Shown: positions 34,875 through 43,906, numbered from the stretch's first letter. The stretch is DNA of 64,000 nt from Paenibacillus camerounensis (GCF_000723885.1 NZ_CCDG010000012.1:1-64000); one strand, 5' to 3'. Numbers and translations: made by a program. The notes: a model not told the origin generated them from the sequence alone.

Positions 34875-36590
34875 CTAGTGCTCAAGCAGGTAAGCACGGG
34901 ACAGGTCGATTGCACCGCTGAAGTCAAGAGTTACACCTTTAAGGTACTCTTTAGTCAGGGAGTTGTTAGTGTAGTAGTAGATTGGAATAACAACCATGTC
35001 ATCCATCAGGATTTTTTCAGCTGCTACGAATTTTTCTTGACGAACAGCATTGTCAGCAGAAGCTTTAGCTTCCTGAATCAGCTTATCATAGTCAGGGTTA
35101 GCATAACCGCTATCGTTGTTACCGCCGCCAGTTACCCACATATCCAGGAATGTCATTGGATCATTGTAATCCGCAGACCAGCCGGCACGTGCTACTTGGT
35201 AGTTCAGGTTGTGTCTATCTTCGATGAACACGCCCCACTCTTTGTTTTCCAGCTTAACTTCAACGCCAAGGGCTTTTTTCCATTGGTCAGCAATAGCTAC
35301 TGCAATTTTCTGGTGACCTTCACTTGTGTTGTAAGTAACTGTGAAGCTCAGTTTGTCCAGGCCTTCTTCTTTCAGACCTTCATCAAGCAATGTTTTAGCT
35401 GCGGCAAGATCTTCACTGAAGTACTGGGAATCAGCTACTGCAGTACGGAATTCTTGTTCGTTGCTCTGGATACCTGTTGGTACAAAGCCGAATGCCGGCA
35501 ATTGTCCACCCAGTGTGATGTTATCAATGATTGGCTGACGTTCAATCGCCATTGCCAGTGCTTTACGGATTTTTGCGTTAGTGAATGGTTTTTCAGTTAT
35601 ATTGAACTGGTAGTAGTAAACGCTCGCGATACCTTTTCTTGAGAACTCGTTAGGAAATTCTTTTTCAACGATTGGCAGCTGTTCAGTTGGAATTTCACCA
35701 ATTGGACCGCCTGCACGGTCAAGTTCGCCGTTTTTGTAGCTCAGCAGCTCAGTTGCGCCGCTGTTTACGATGGAGAAATTGATTTGTTGTGCTTTGATAT
35801 CATCAGCAGCGTAGTAAGAAGGGTTCTTAGTTACTGCCAGGGATTGACCAGTAGTCCATTCAGTCAATGTGAAAGGACCGTTAGTAATTTGAGTATCTAC
35901 TGTAGTTGCCCATTTTGCATTGTCCTTAACAGAGCTGTGTACTGGGTAGTACGTATAGAAAGACAGCAGACCCAAGAAATAAGGTGTTGGGTTAGCCAAT
36001 GTTACTTCAAGTGTTTTTTCATCAGTTACTTTGATACCAACTTGGCTGAAATCAGTGATTTTTCCAGTGTTGAAATCTTCAGCACCTTTGATGTAGTACA
36101 GTTGGTAAGCGTAAGGAGCTGCTTGTTCTGCATTAGGATCAAGGACGCGTTGCCAAGCAAAAGCAAAATCGTTAGCAGTTACAGCGTCGCCGTTGCTCCA
36201 TTTGGAGTCACGAAGATGGAAAGTGTACACGAGGCCGTCAGCGGAAATATCCCAGGATTCTGCAACGCCTTCTTCAGCTTGTCCTGTTTCTGCATTTTGA
36301 CGGGTAAGTCCTTCATACATCAATTTCAGAATAGCATTGGATGTGCTATCTTGAGCTTGTTGCGGGTCAAACGTTGGAGGCTCGGAGCTCAAGTTAATTT
36401 TGAGCGTTTGATCAGCAGCCAGCTTTTCACCACCGGTGTTACCTGTGTTCGTTCCAGCATTGTCACTTGGCGCATTAGTCGCCGCTGCGTTGCCGCTGTT
36501 TGCATTGTTGTTACCGCCGCAGCCAGCAAGCACTGTGCCGATTACAAGAACCAATGCAATCATGAGCAATAGACTTTTACTCTTCTTCAT
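34875..36590 (-). CDS. oppA: Oligopeptide-binding lipoprotein OppA
   Basis: The substrate-binding component, anchored to the outer face of the membrane. The 571 aa precursor has a signal peptide with lipobox LAGC at about residue 23 and a low-complexity Asn/Ala/Gly linker. The SBP family 5 fold follows: LNLSSEPPTFDPQ-like INLSSEPPTFDPQQ, YEGLTR, and VTYNTSEGHQKIA further on. ATG at 36590 with GGGGGAAC upstream. Codon use is even and the copy looks intact, unlike oppD. Confidence 0.96.
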   Translation of the reverse strand: MKKSKSLLLMIALVLVIGTVLAGCGGNNNANSGNAAATNAPSDNAGTNTGNTGGEKLAADQTLKINLSSEPPTFDPQQAQDSTSNAILKLMYEGLTRQNAETGQAEEGVAESWDISADGLVYTFHLRDSKWSNGDAVTANDFAFAWQRVLDPNAEQAAPYAYQLYYIKGAEDFNTGKITDFSQVGIKVTDEKTLEVTLANPTPYFLGLLSFYTYYPVHSSVKDNAKWATTVDTQITNGPFTLTEWTTGQSLAVTKNPSYYAADDIKAQQINFSIVNSGATELLSYKNGELDRAGGPIGEIPTEQLPIVEKEFPNEFSRKGIASVYYYQFNITEKPFTNAKIRKALAMAIERQPIIDNITLGGQLPAFGFVPTGIQSNEQEFRTAVADSQYFSEDLAAAKTLLDEGLKEEGLDKLSFTVTYNTSEGHQKIAVAIADQWKKALGVEVKLENKEWGVFIEDRHNLNYQVARAGWSADYNDPMTFLDMWVTGGGNNDSGYANPDYDKLIQEAKASADNAVRQEKFVAAEKILMDDMVVIPIYYYTNNSLTKEYLKGVTLDFSGAIDLSRAYLLEH

Positions 36591-36631
36591 CTAGCAGTTC
36601 CCCCTAAATAGAATGTGGTATATGGTTTATG

Positions 36632-36637
36632 ATTATA
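36632..36637 (-). promoter_or_regulatory. -10 element of the opp operon
   Basis: TATAAT on the minus strand, preceded by GGTTG, 42 nt upstream of the oppA start. No clear -35 at 17 nt; an AT-rich T7 stretch lies there. Likely a vegetative promoter. Confidence 0.5.
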
Positions 36638-36740
36638 CAACCAGTGGTCAAAAAAATCTAGAGCAATATTTTCTGAAAACACATTTTTTTTTAAAACAGA
36701 AAATTTTGTGACAGTGACGCTTCACCGGAGCAGCGGAACA

Positions 36741-37127
36741 TTACATCGCTTGTGATATGTATTGTATAAGGACTATGATCTGAAAAAGAATGTACAGAAC
36801 GCCTAAAAAAAAGAACGCGAGCCGCCAAACTGCCCGGAATAAGCGCCTTCCGTCAACCTTTCCCTTAAGGCGGTTCTGGGCGCCGCCAATCAGTCCGGCG
36901 GATATTAATACAATAAGCAGTATAAAATAAAACCCGAATCGCGCATCAAACAGAAGATTAAATAAAGCAGAAACAGAAAGCAATAAAAATAAGGTTGTCA
37001 CATCCATTGCCAGCATTAACGTTCGTTTTCTGTCCTTTTTCAGCCCTGTTCCGATAAAATAGACAATTAAAAAAGGAACAACCGGTATGACTCCCAATGT
37101 TACAAATGAATTTTGCAGCAGCTCCAA
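36741..37127 (-). CDS. DUF3397 family membrane protein
   Basis: A 128 aa integral membrane protein with about four hydrophobic segments (residues 8-27, 40-60, 66-84 and 103-124) separated by short basic loops such as GLKKDRKR and NRLKGKVDGRR. Size, topology and position between the ketopantoate reductase and bshC fit the DUF3397 family of Bacillales; no function is known. The start is TTG at 37127 behind GAGAGGTGA. It follows the reductase gene by 6 nt, so they are co-transcribed. Confidence 0.7.
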   Translation of the reverse strand: MELLQNSFVTLGVIPVVPFLIVYFIGTGLKKDRKRTLMLAMDVTTLFLLLSVSALFNLLFDARFGFYFILLIVLISAGLIGGAQNRLKGKVDGRRLFRAVWRLAFFFLGVLYILFQIIVLIQYISQAM

Positions 37128-37133
37128 TCAGCT

Positions 37134-38132
37134 TCACCTCTCTCTCGCACTCATGCCTTCGACAAGCTGGCAAATCCAGCGGTGCAGTGGAACCTGAATC
37201 CCCCGGCGCTCAGCCAAATCCACAATACTACCGTTAATCCAGCGGATTTCAGTCTGCCTTCCGGCAAGCACATCAGCCAGCATAGAGGAGATATTCCCCG
37301 AAGTTGCACGGCACACCTCGGTAATATGCTCCCAGGCATCCTCCTGGTAGGTAATACCGCAGGCATCATATACAGCAACTGCTTCTGCGTAGAGCTCCTT
37401 CATCAGCTGAACCCGCTGACGGGAGGCCAGCAGCTCGCCGTTCTGAATGCGCCACAATGCGGTAAGCGGATTAATTACGGCATTGATCAAGAGCTTCCGG
37501 TAAATCAGGGTATTCACTTTGTTCGACATAGAGGCGGAGAATCCTGCTGAGAAGAGTGCATCCGTGAAACTTTCCGCCGCCTTATCCAGAGACAGCTTGT
37601 CCGTTTCAGCAATAGTATGACCCTCTGTTTCCTGCCCTATGTATATTTCTCCTCTGCCGGAATGAATAACCTCTGTTAATGTTTTCCGTTTGGCCGCTTC
37701 TGTAGTTACAGCCGCCCAGACAGAAGCATACGGCAGCAGCTGCCGGAGCTTTTCTAAATGTCCGTAACCGTTTTGAAAGCAGACCGCCCGCATCCTGCAG
37801 TTCTTCAAGGGCTTCAGCATATCCGGCAGCTCCTGGTGAAATGCCTGTTGCTTGAGCGTTACCGCTACCCAATCACCGGGCTCACACAGATATATTCCCG
37901 CGAAATCCCTTGCCTCGAAAGCAGTGAAGCTAGTTCCGGGAACAAATACAGGCTCCGTCCCGTCCCCATAGCTGACAGTTAATCCATCTTTTTGGAGGGC
38001 AGCAGACTGTTCCCTGCTCCGGCACCATAATCTGATGTCAAAGCCGGCATGGATAAGCTTTCCTGCAAGCAGCAGGCCCATTGATCCCGCTCCGATTATA
38101 TCTATTTTCACGCCGCTTAGCCATCCTTCCAA
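37134..38132 (-). CDS. Ketopantoate reductase (PanE/YlbQ family)
   Basis: An NADPH-dependent 2-dehydropantoate 2-reductase family protein of 332 aa, acting in pantothenate synthesis if the family role holds. The N-terminal Rossmann motif is IIGAGSMGLLLAGKL. The middle has CFQNGYGHLEKL and the catalytic-lysine region with YRKLLINAVINPLTAL. The C-terminal helical domain has TEIRWINGSIVDLAERRGI. Start uncertain: TTG at 38132 has a GAGGG site 6 nt before it; GTG at 38111 gives the shorter N-terminus typical of the family. B. subtilis YlbQ has the same neighbourhood (ylbO/rsfA and bshC). Confidence 0.88.
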   Translation of the reverse strand: MEGWLSGVKIDIIGAGSMGLLLAGKLIHAGFDIRLWCRSREQSAALQKDGLTVSYGDGTEPVFVPGTSFTAFEARDFAGIYLCEPGDWVAVTLKQQAFHQELPDMLKPLKNCRMRAVCFQNGYGHLEKLRQLLPYASVWAAVTTEAAKRKTLTEVIHSGRGEIYIGQETEGHTIAETDKLSLDKAAESFTDALFSAGFSASMSNKVNTLIYRKLLINAVINPLTALWRIQNGELLASRQRVQLMKELYAEAVAVYDACGITYQEDAWEHITEVCRATSGNISSMLADVLAGRQTEIRWINGSIVDLAERRGIQVPLHRWICQLVEGMSARER

Positions 38133-38237
38133 TAATTTCCCTCATTATAGCCTGCTGCTGGCCCTAATTGCAAAAAAAATAAAAGCCGCTCAACGCTTGC
38201 CTTCCGGCAATCGTCTGCAGCTTCTACGGTACAGATT

Positions 38238-38888
38238 TTACTCCATTCGTTCCAGATTTCCGTTTGCATCCATTTTAAATCTTGTTTTCAGCTCTTCTTC
38301 TTCTTCATTAAGGAACGCGAGTCTGCGTGCCCGGTCCATAATCTGGATTAGCGCCTTGTAATCATCGTTCACAACCCTGTAATCGCTCTGGGCCAGATTC
38401 ACCTCTTTGGACAGCCGCTCATTCTCTGACCGCAGCTCCAGCAGCTCATCCTCTTTATCCCTGAGATCCCGCTCCAGCATTTTGAGCTGGCGGCCTGCCT
38501 CCTGAAAGGTACCCTTCCACTGTCTCAAAAACCGGATGACTGCATCAATGGAGAGTGAGCTTTCATTTAAGTTGTCACTTCGACCGTATTCTTCTTCAAT
38601 GTCCCCCAGAATCAGGCCGGCTACCTGGGCTCCTCTGTTTACCGGCTGCTTTTTCAGATAACTCCGCTTCTGGCGCTGGCCTTTCGCGATACCGATGGCA
38701 TCCTCATAGCTTTTCCGGACACAGCTGTTCCAGCGGAAACCGCAGGCTGCCGAGGTTCTGCCGATCTTTTCCCCTACCTCTTCAAAAGCAGCAAGCTGAG
38801 TACTGCCCTCCCGGATATGACGCAGTGTCACTTCGGCCAATATCAAATCATCTTCCGCACTCCAAGCATCCTGTCTAACGGCTGTCAT
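38238..38888 (-). CDS. rsfA: RsfA family prespore-specific transcription regulator
   Basis: RsfA in B. subtilis adjusts sigma-F-dependent expression in the forespore. The 216 aa protein has a Myb/SANT-like N-terminal domain (RQDAWSAEDDLILAEVTLRHI, then GRTSAACGFRWNSCVRK) and a long C-terminal coiled coil (about residues 125-180). The ATG at 38888 is 9 nt from AGGAGGG. It is upstream of the ketopantoate reductase, as ylbO is near ylbQ in Bacillus. Confidence 0.9.
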   Translation of the reverse strand: MTAVRQDAWSAEDDLILAEVTLRHIREGSTQLAAFEEVGEKIGRTSAACGFRWNSCVRKSYEDAIGIAKGQRQKRSYLKKQPVNRGAQVAGLILGDIEEEYGRSDNLNESSLSIDAVIRFLRQWKGTFQEAGRQLKMLERDLRDKEDELLELRSENERLSKEVNLAQSDYRVVNDDYKALIQIMDRARRLAFLNEEEEELKTRFKMDANGNLERME

Positions 38889-39144
38889 AAAGCCTAACCC
38901 TCCTAACAACATCTTAAAATAACCATCCTCATAACCGGCAGCTCCGCCGGATAGTGAATAGGATAAAAGCTGCTTACTCCATTTCTATGCCTCTGCTAGA
39001 GTTCATAGAATCTATTTGATACTAAATTGTATTTCCATTTTGTTTACACCTCATACGCAGAACGCTATATTTTCCGCCGAAAGAATATGTCAATTGCAAA
39101 AATCATAATTATTATAAAAATGTACATTTTTTTCAATGAATTCG
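38889..39144. other. Divergent intergenic region rsfA/DUF2626
   Basis: About 330 bases separate the starts of rsfA and the DUF2626 gene. The plus-strand promoter for DUF2626 is listed separately. The rest is A+T-rich, and I recognise no other element or gene. Confidence 0.5.
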
Positions 39145-39173
39145 TTTACAGTTTTTTATGCGGCAGGTATAAT
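39145..39173 (+). promoter_or_regulatory. Sigma-A promoter for the DUF2626 gene
   Basis: TTTACA (39145-39150) and TATAAT (39168-39173) are separated by 17 nt, about 50 nt upstream of the TTG start. A good vegetative promoter. Confidence 0.8.
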
Positions 39174-39225
39174 AGATCCAAAGAAGCACTTTTCGGGAAT
39201 CATTTCTAAGAAGGGGGATACTCTC

Positions 39226-39462
39226 TTGGACCGTATGTTCCGCGTATTGGGATTCTTCACGCTTACCATCGGGCTTATGGCCTTCGCCGGCGGCTTAACG
39301 GAAATGGCTCTGCTCTTCTTTTTACAAACCGCATTCTTTGTTGTACTGGGCTATATGAAATTTACGGAGAAGACGTATATTCTGCTTTTCTGGGGCTATA
39401 TGATCGTAACCTTCACGGGCTTCAGCTACTGGACGGTCTTTCAGATGGGGCTGCCGCTGTAA
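39226..39462 (+). CDS. DUF2626 family small membrane protein
   Basis: A 78 aa protein with two or three hydrophobic segments. It starts (TTG)DRMFRVLGFFTLTIGLMAF and contains ALLFFLQTAFFVVLGYMKF and YILLFWGYMIVTF, matching the DUF2626 family of Bacillales. No function is known. The TTG at 39226 is set by AAGGGGGA 9 nt upstream; the next in-frame ATG is three codons later. It is a single-gene unit with its own promoter and terminator. Confidence 0.82.
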   Translation: MDRMFRVLGFFTLTIGLMAFAGGLTEMALLFFLQTAFFVVLGYMKFTEKTYILLFWGYMIVTFTGFSYWTVFQMGLPL

Positions 39463-39481
39463 CTTTTGCAACAGATCATAC

Positions 39482-39518
39482 GGAGGTGCTCCTTAATAAA
39501 GGATCACCTCCTCTTTTT
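39482..39518 (+). terminator. Intrinsic terminator after DUF2626
   Basis: GAGGTGCTCC and GGATCACCTC pair with one mismatch around TTAATAAA, followed by CTCTTTTTG. It is 20 nt after the stop codon. Confidence 0.85.
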
Positions 39519-39687
39519 GAGGGGCCGTTCGGGGTATTTGCAAGGGATCTGAGCCAACTTCTACGCCAAGGCCCCACTTTGTGGGGTTATTTTGTGTGCG
39601 GCTGCAGGAAAACAGGGTATGATATTTTAACAGGACAAAACATAGTAATAGTACATACGGGTCTATTCTGCAAAAGGTGGTGGTGTA

Positions 39688-40818
39688 GTGCTCTCCCGCA
39701 ACAAGGCAATCCGAAGGTTCGTATTCCTGATCATCCTCATCTCAGTTACTGTACTTCTGCCTCCCCGGGCAGCTTACCCTTCAGCAGGTAACGGCACCGC
39801 AGCCGCCCCTCCGCTCTCCTTCCCGGATAATGAAGAGACTCGCAGGCTGCTGGAAAAGACGCTGTCATCTGCCGAAATTGAAAAAGAAATCGCCAGAATT
39901 ACTGCCGAGCAAGCCGTTCTGGAGGAGAAAGCAGCCGAGCTGACAAAACAGGCTGCTGTCAAGCAAACTGCAATATCCGGCCAGCAGGAGCGTGCAGGCG
40001 CCATTGTCCGTTCTTATTATATGGGTGAAAGGGACGGGCTGCTCTCGGCTGTGCTGTCAGCCAAAAGCATCGGCCGGGTGCTCGCCCTGTATGATTATTA
40101 CGAGATTATTATCAGGCAGGACCATGATATTCTTAGGAAGTATGAAGGGGAGTTCAAGGATCTGAAGGCAACACTCTCGGCTGCAGAGCGCAGCTCAAGA
40201 GAGCTGGAGGAACTAAAAAGCGCGCTTGTGGAGCAGCAGGAACGGGTGGCCGCATTGAACGAGGAGATCGAAGGCGGCATCAGGGCAAGCAGTGATCCGG
40301 AAAGCATGAGTGCGCTCCTGAATGAATTCACGAAATACTGGGAGAACATCGGCCTGCACGAGGTAAAAACTTATTTCAAGGCGCTGTCTTCAGCCATGAA
40401 CCGGCTGCCCCAGTTCATACAGGGGCGTGACGGCATCCTCACCCGCAAGGGAATGACCTACAATCTGGCTCTGAAGGAAGAGGATCTGAACGAATTTCTG
40501 GTTTCACAGAACAAATTATTTGAAGGTTTTAGCTTCAGGTTCGAAAGCGGCAGTGTCATCGCCTCCGGCTCAAGCGGCGGCTTGACGCTTACCTTAACCG
40601 GCCGTTACAGCATTCAGGAGGAGCCGGTTAGCGGCCTGATGTTCCATATCGACAGTGTAGTATTTAACGGTCTTGAGCTGCCGGAAACGACCCGCCGGGA
40701 CCTTGAGGATGAATTCGACCTCGGCTTCTATCCCGGCAAAATTGTCTCCTTCCTGCATGCTACCGAAGTAGAAAGCAAAGACGGCGTGCTGTATGTGAAG
40801 CTGTCCATTTCATTCTGA
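39688..40818 (+). CDS. Exported coiled-coil protein of unknown function
   Basis: A 376 aa protein, not recognised as a named family. A signal peptide or anchor spans about residues 8-28. A long coiled coil (about 45-200) is rich in Glu, Lys, Gln and Ala and resembles the N-terminal coiled coils of PcsB/CwlO-type and EnvC-type wall hydrolase regulators, with the stretch SYYMGERDGLLSAVLSAKSIGR in the middle. The C-terminal half (about 215-376) looks like a beta-rich domain with no hydrolase motif. GTG start at 39688 behind AAAGGTGG. Its stop overlaps by 9 nt the end of the convergent solute-binding gene. A role at the cell wall is a guess. Confidence 0.75.
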   Translation: MLSRNKAIRRFVFLIILISVTVLLPPRAAYPSAGNGTAAAPPLSFPDNEETRRLLEKTLSSAEIEKEIARITAEQAVLEEKAAELTKQAAVKQTAISGQQERAGAIVRSYYMGERDGLLSAVLSAKSIGRVLALYDYYEIIIRQDHDILRKYEGEFKDLKATLSAAERSSRELEELKSALVEQQERVAALNEEIEGGIRASSDPESMSALLNEFTKYWENIGLHEVKTYFKALSSAMNRLPQFIQGRDGILTRKGMTYNLALKEEDLNEFLVSQNKLFEGFSFRFESGSVIASGSSGGLTLTLTGRYSIQEEPVSGLMFHIDSVVFNGLELPETTRRDLEDEFDLGFYPGKIVSFLHATEVESKDGVLYVKLSISF

Positions 40819-42054
40819 GTCCAGTCCCATTGCTGCTGTATACCCTGCTGCGTCCAGCTTGCCGGTCAGCAGCAGGGTAACCGCATCGGAAACGGCATCC
40901 CAGCTGAGCCCGTCCGGCTGTGCAGTAACATCCTCTTCTGCAATGAGGAGGTTTGTGTCAAACGGAAGGCCGGCGATTTCCGGCTGTGCCGGGTTGTACA
41001 GCTCTTCCAGCGCCGGCAGCCGGTTCGTATTCTCCAGCCATTCCAGCTGTGCCGTAGCAGAGGTTATATAGGCCAGCCAGGTCACTGCGGTTTCCGGGTT
41101 CGCCGAGCCCGCCGGAAGTGCAAAAAACCGGCTTTGCATCGCTTCATATATGGTGCCGGACTTAGCCGGCGCCTTGACCGACAGCGAAGCATTGCCGTTC
41201 TTCTGCCATTCGGACAAGGGAAGGACTGCCAGCGCCAGCTTACCGCTCTGAAGCATGTCCCATAGCTCCGTATTGAAGCGGCTGCTTAGATAAAAAGAAC
41301 TGCAGGCCACCTGTATCCAGTCCAGCGCAGAGGTATAGTCCCCAGTCATGCTTAACCCCATACTTTCCAGCAGAGCAGAGAAACCGTAAGCATTGCGGCT
41401 GTCCATAGCCAGCAGGTACTTCTCAGTGCCCGGCTCCTCCTCCTGTTCCTGCTGCCCCCGCAGCTGATTCAGCAGCCCGCTCCATTCTTCCAGACTTTCC
41501 GGCAGTTTGGCAAAGCCCAATTCAGCCAGCCTTTGCGGTGAATACACCAGTACATAAGGATCTATATCCAGCGGAATTCCCCAGTTATAACCGTTCCACT
41601 GCATTTGCGGAATCAGCACCGTCAGCGGCACACTGCCCGGCACGCTCTGGTATACATCTACCGGCAGCAGATAACCGCGCGTTGCCAGGTCAGCAATATT
41701 CCGCCCGTCAGTCATAATAATGTCGGGGCTCTCCATAGTCGCCAGCTCTGTTTTGAGCATAGCCGCATTTTCTTCATTGTCCACATTGGTGATAAATACC
41801 TGGATTCCGGTTGAAAGTGTAAAGTTGCTGCTGATCCGCTGCAGCGCCTTAAGCTCCACGCTGCTCATCGATACCCGGATGTTCAGGCTGGTTACATTAT
41901 TTTTGTCCCCGGAATCCGGCTGCTCGGACAGCCTCTGCGGCTGTCTCGGCGGGTAGTCCCCCTCGGCGGTGTCCAGCTCCATGCTTGGCGACAAGCTTGT
42001 CAGCGCCAGCAGCAATACCGCGAACAGCAGCCAATAGTTTTTGCGTTTAAGCAT
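40810..42054 (-). CDS. Extracellular solute-binding protein (family 1), orphan
   Basis: A 414 aa protein with the fold signature of sugar ABC binding proteins: ISSNFTLSTGIQVFI, SPDIIMTDGRNIADLATRGYLLPVD, then a GIPLDIDPYVLVYSPQ segment and YLAYITSATAQLEWLE-type hinge helices. The N-terminal signal (LLFAVLLLALTSLSPS) lacks a lipobox cysteine, unusual for a Gram-positive binding protein, so it may be secreted free or anchored by an uncleaved helix. No permease or ATPase lies nearby. The start at 42054 has GGAGGG 8 nt before it; the frame is open further upstream without a ribosome site. A cre-like site lies in its promoter. Confidence 0.82.
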   Translation of the reverse strand: MLKRKNYWLLFAVLLLALTSLSPSMELDTAEGDYPPRQPQRLSEQPDSGDKNNVTSLNIRVSMSSVELKALQRISSNFTLSTGIQVFITNVDNEENAAMLKTELATMESPDIIMTDGRNIADLATRGYLLPVDVYQSVPGSVPLTVLIPQMQWNGYNWGIPLDIDPYVLVYSPQRLAELGFAKLPESLEEWSGLLNQLRGQQEQEEEPGTEKYLLAMDSRNAYGFSALLESMGLSMTGDYTSALDWIQVACSSFYLSSRFNTELWDMLQSGKLALAVLPLSEWQKNGNASLSVKAPAKSGTIYEAMQSRFFALPAGSANPETAVTWLAYITSATAQLEWLENTNRLPALEELYNPAQPEIAGLPFDTNLLIAEEDVTAQPDGLSWDAVSDAVTLLLTGKLDAAGYTAAMGLDSE

Positions 42055-42088
42055 GTTTCTGTCCCTCCCGGCTAATCGTTCCTTCCCT

Positions 42089-42138
42089 ATTTTACCAGAT
42101 GTTGCGGTGGTTGTCTTTCGGCTTTGAAAACGTTCTCT
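42089..42138 (-). promoter_or_regulatory. Promoter with a CcpA cre-like site
   Basis: On the minus strand AAGACA (42112-42117) and TAAAAT (42089-42094) are 17 nt apart. Just upstream, the plus strand reads TTGAAAACGTTCTCT (42124-42138), which meets every fixed position of the cre consensus WTGNAANCGNWNNCW. This suggests carbon-source control of the solute-binding protein. With the site above the -35 it could activate or repress. Confidence 0.6.
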
Positions 42139-42401
42139 TTCTATTATATATGTGACGCGGCGGAGATCCCGTTTAAACCTGAACATCTCTTTTAGGATTG
42201 GCCGTGACTCCGGAGAATGCTTGGACTTCCGGCCGCTGTTGTCTGCAGATTTCTTCATTTAACCGCTGTCCGCAGTGGAAATCCGCAGACAAAGGCGGAC
42301 GCTTCCGCTCCTCCAGTTCCAAAATTCCCCTCCGCCACTTTTCCCTTATAGTATTTTCAAGTCCAAACCAGAACCCCGCCCCGGTGGGTGGGCGGGCAGG
42401 C
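42139..42401. other. Intergenic region between phoH and the solute-binding gene
   Basis: With its flanking elements this is part of a 416-base stretch without a gene. The long reading frames on both strands here are Arg/Pro/Ser-rich, have no ribosome site and look non-coding. Confidence 0.55.
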
Positions 42402-42433
42402 AAAAGCCGGGAGGCAGTATCCTCCCGGCTTTT
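42402..42433 (-). terminator. Intrinsic terminator after phoH
   Basis: AAAAGCCGGGAGG and CCTCCCGGCTTTT form a perfect 13-bp stem with a 6-nt loop, 38 nt past the phoH stop. The stem ends in T residues on either strand. Confidence 0.85.
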
Positions 42434-42470
42434 GTGTATGCAGTCACGGGCTTTGGCCCGCTGCATATAT

Positions 42471-43802
42471 TTACAGCAGATCGGCAGCCAGTTGGGCCAG
42501 GCGGGAACGCTCGCCCTTTTCAAGAGTGATATGGCCGCTGATGCCCTCCTGCTTGAACTTTTCAACAATATAGCTGAGGCCGTTGCTGGCCGCATCCAGA
42601 TACGGATGGTCAATCTGCTCAGGGTCGCCCATCAGGATAACTTTACTGCCTTCACCGGCACGGGAGACGATGGTCTTTACCTCATGGCGGGAGAGATTCT
42701 GCGCCTCATCGATAATGATGAACTGCGACGGGATGGAACGCCCGCGGATATAGGTGAGCGCCTCAACCTGGATACTGCCCAGGCCCATCAGGATTTTATC
42801 AATATCCCCGGCTTTTTTAGTATCGAACAGGAATTCAAGGTTATCATAAATCGGCTGCATCCATGGCCGGAGCTTCTCATCCTTCTCACCTGGCAGATAA
42901 CCGATATCCTTCCCCATCGGAACTACGGGACGGGCGATCAGCAGCTTTTTGTAGCGGTGCTCATCTTCTACCTTAAACAGTCCGGCCGCCAGGGCCAGCA
43001 GCGTCTTGCCTGTACCCGCCTTGCCGGTAATAGTAACGAGCGGGATGTCCTCATTCAAGAGCAGTTCAAGCGCCATCCGCTGCTGGGCATTACGGGCGCT
43101 GATGCCCCACACTGCGTCGTTGCCGAGATAGAGCGGCTCAAGCCTTGAAGCATCTCCGTTTACTTTTAACAATGCCGACTTGCCGCTGCCGATCTCATCC
43201 TTCAGAATTACAAATTCATGAGGATACAGCTTAAACGATAAGTTCAGCTGCTTCACGGACAGGGAGCGGTTGCTGTAATATTCATCAATCAGTGAAGGAT
43301 GAACCAGCAGGGACTGATAGCCTGAATAGAGTTCATTCAGATCACCCGTGCGGTCGGACAGATAGTCCTCCGGCGTTATTCCAAGCACATCCGCTTTAAT
43401 ACGGACGAGCACATCTTTACTGACGAGTACCACAGGACGCGGTTCAGCTTTTTCATTCTCCTCCAGGAGATAATTAAGCGCCACAGCCAATATCCGGTTA
43501 TCATTCGAGACTTCCCCGAACATTTCCTGTACCTTTACGAAGCTGCGGTGGTTCAGTTCCACCTTCAGCGTGCCTCCATGCTCAAGCACTACACCACTGT
43601 GTAAGTGGCCCAGCTCACGGAGTCCGTCTAACAAGCGTGACACGGTGCGGGCGTTGCGGCCGATTTCATCGGCGTTGCGCTTCTTGGAGTCGATTTCTTC
43701 CAGAACTACTGCCGGAATGACTACTTCATTCTCCTTAAACGCAAAAATCGAATTGGGGTCGTGCAAAAGCACGTTAGTGTCCAGTACAAATATCTTTTTC
43801 AT
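42471..43802 (-). CDS. ylaK: PIN-PhoH ATPase/nuclease (YlaK)
   Basis: A 443 aa fusion of an N-terminal PIN ribonuclease domain (FVLDTNVLLHDP; acidic residues also in EEIDSKK and SNDNRIL) and a C-terminal PhoH ATPase domain. The ATPase has Walker A GKAGTGKT, Walker B FIIIDEAQN, and RGRSIPSQFI with a motif III-like MGDPEQIDHPY. PIN-PhoH proteins are thought to unwind and cleave RNA. The start at 43802 follows GGAGGGG directly; the frame runs 12 codons further upstream without a site. Divergent from ylaJ, as neighbours in Bacillus. Confidence 0.93.
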   Translation of the reverse strand: MKKIFVLDTNVLLHDPNSIFAFKENEVVIPAVVLEEIDSKKRNADEIGRNARTVSRLLDGLRELGHLHSGVVLEHGGTLKVELNHRSFVKVQEMFGEVSNDNRILAVALNYLLEENEKAEPRPVVLVSKDVLVRIKADVLGITPEDYLSDRTGDLNELYSGYQSLLVHPSLIDEYYSNRSLSVKQLNLSFKLYPHEFVILKDEIGSGKSALLKVNGDASRLEPLYLGNDAVWGISARNAQQRMALELLLNEDIPLVTITGKAGTGKTLLALAAGLFKVEDEHRYKKLLIARPVVPMGKDIGYLPGEKDEKLRPWMQPIYDNLEFLFDTKKAGDIDKILMGLGSIQVEALTYIRGRSIPSQFIIIDEAQNLSRHEVKTIVSRAGEGSKVILMGDPEQIDHPYLDAASNGLSYIVEKFKQEGISGHITLEKGERSRLAQLAADLL

Positions 43803-43906
43803 GATATCCCCTCCACAGCGCCTGGTTTGATTGATCATACATAACTCTTTTCAGCAAGGGCAACATAAGGTAAAGTACTGATTTTGGACTGAAAGGAGTA
43901 TTTCAT

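Noticed and set aside
42173-42613. Minus-strand ORF upstream of the solute-binding gene
   Set aside because: It covers the phoH end and terminator out of frame and has no recognisable domain or start site.
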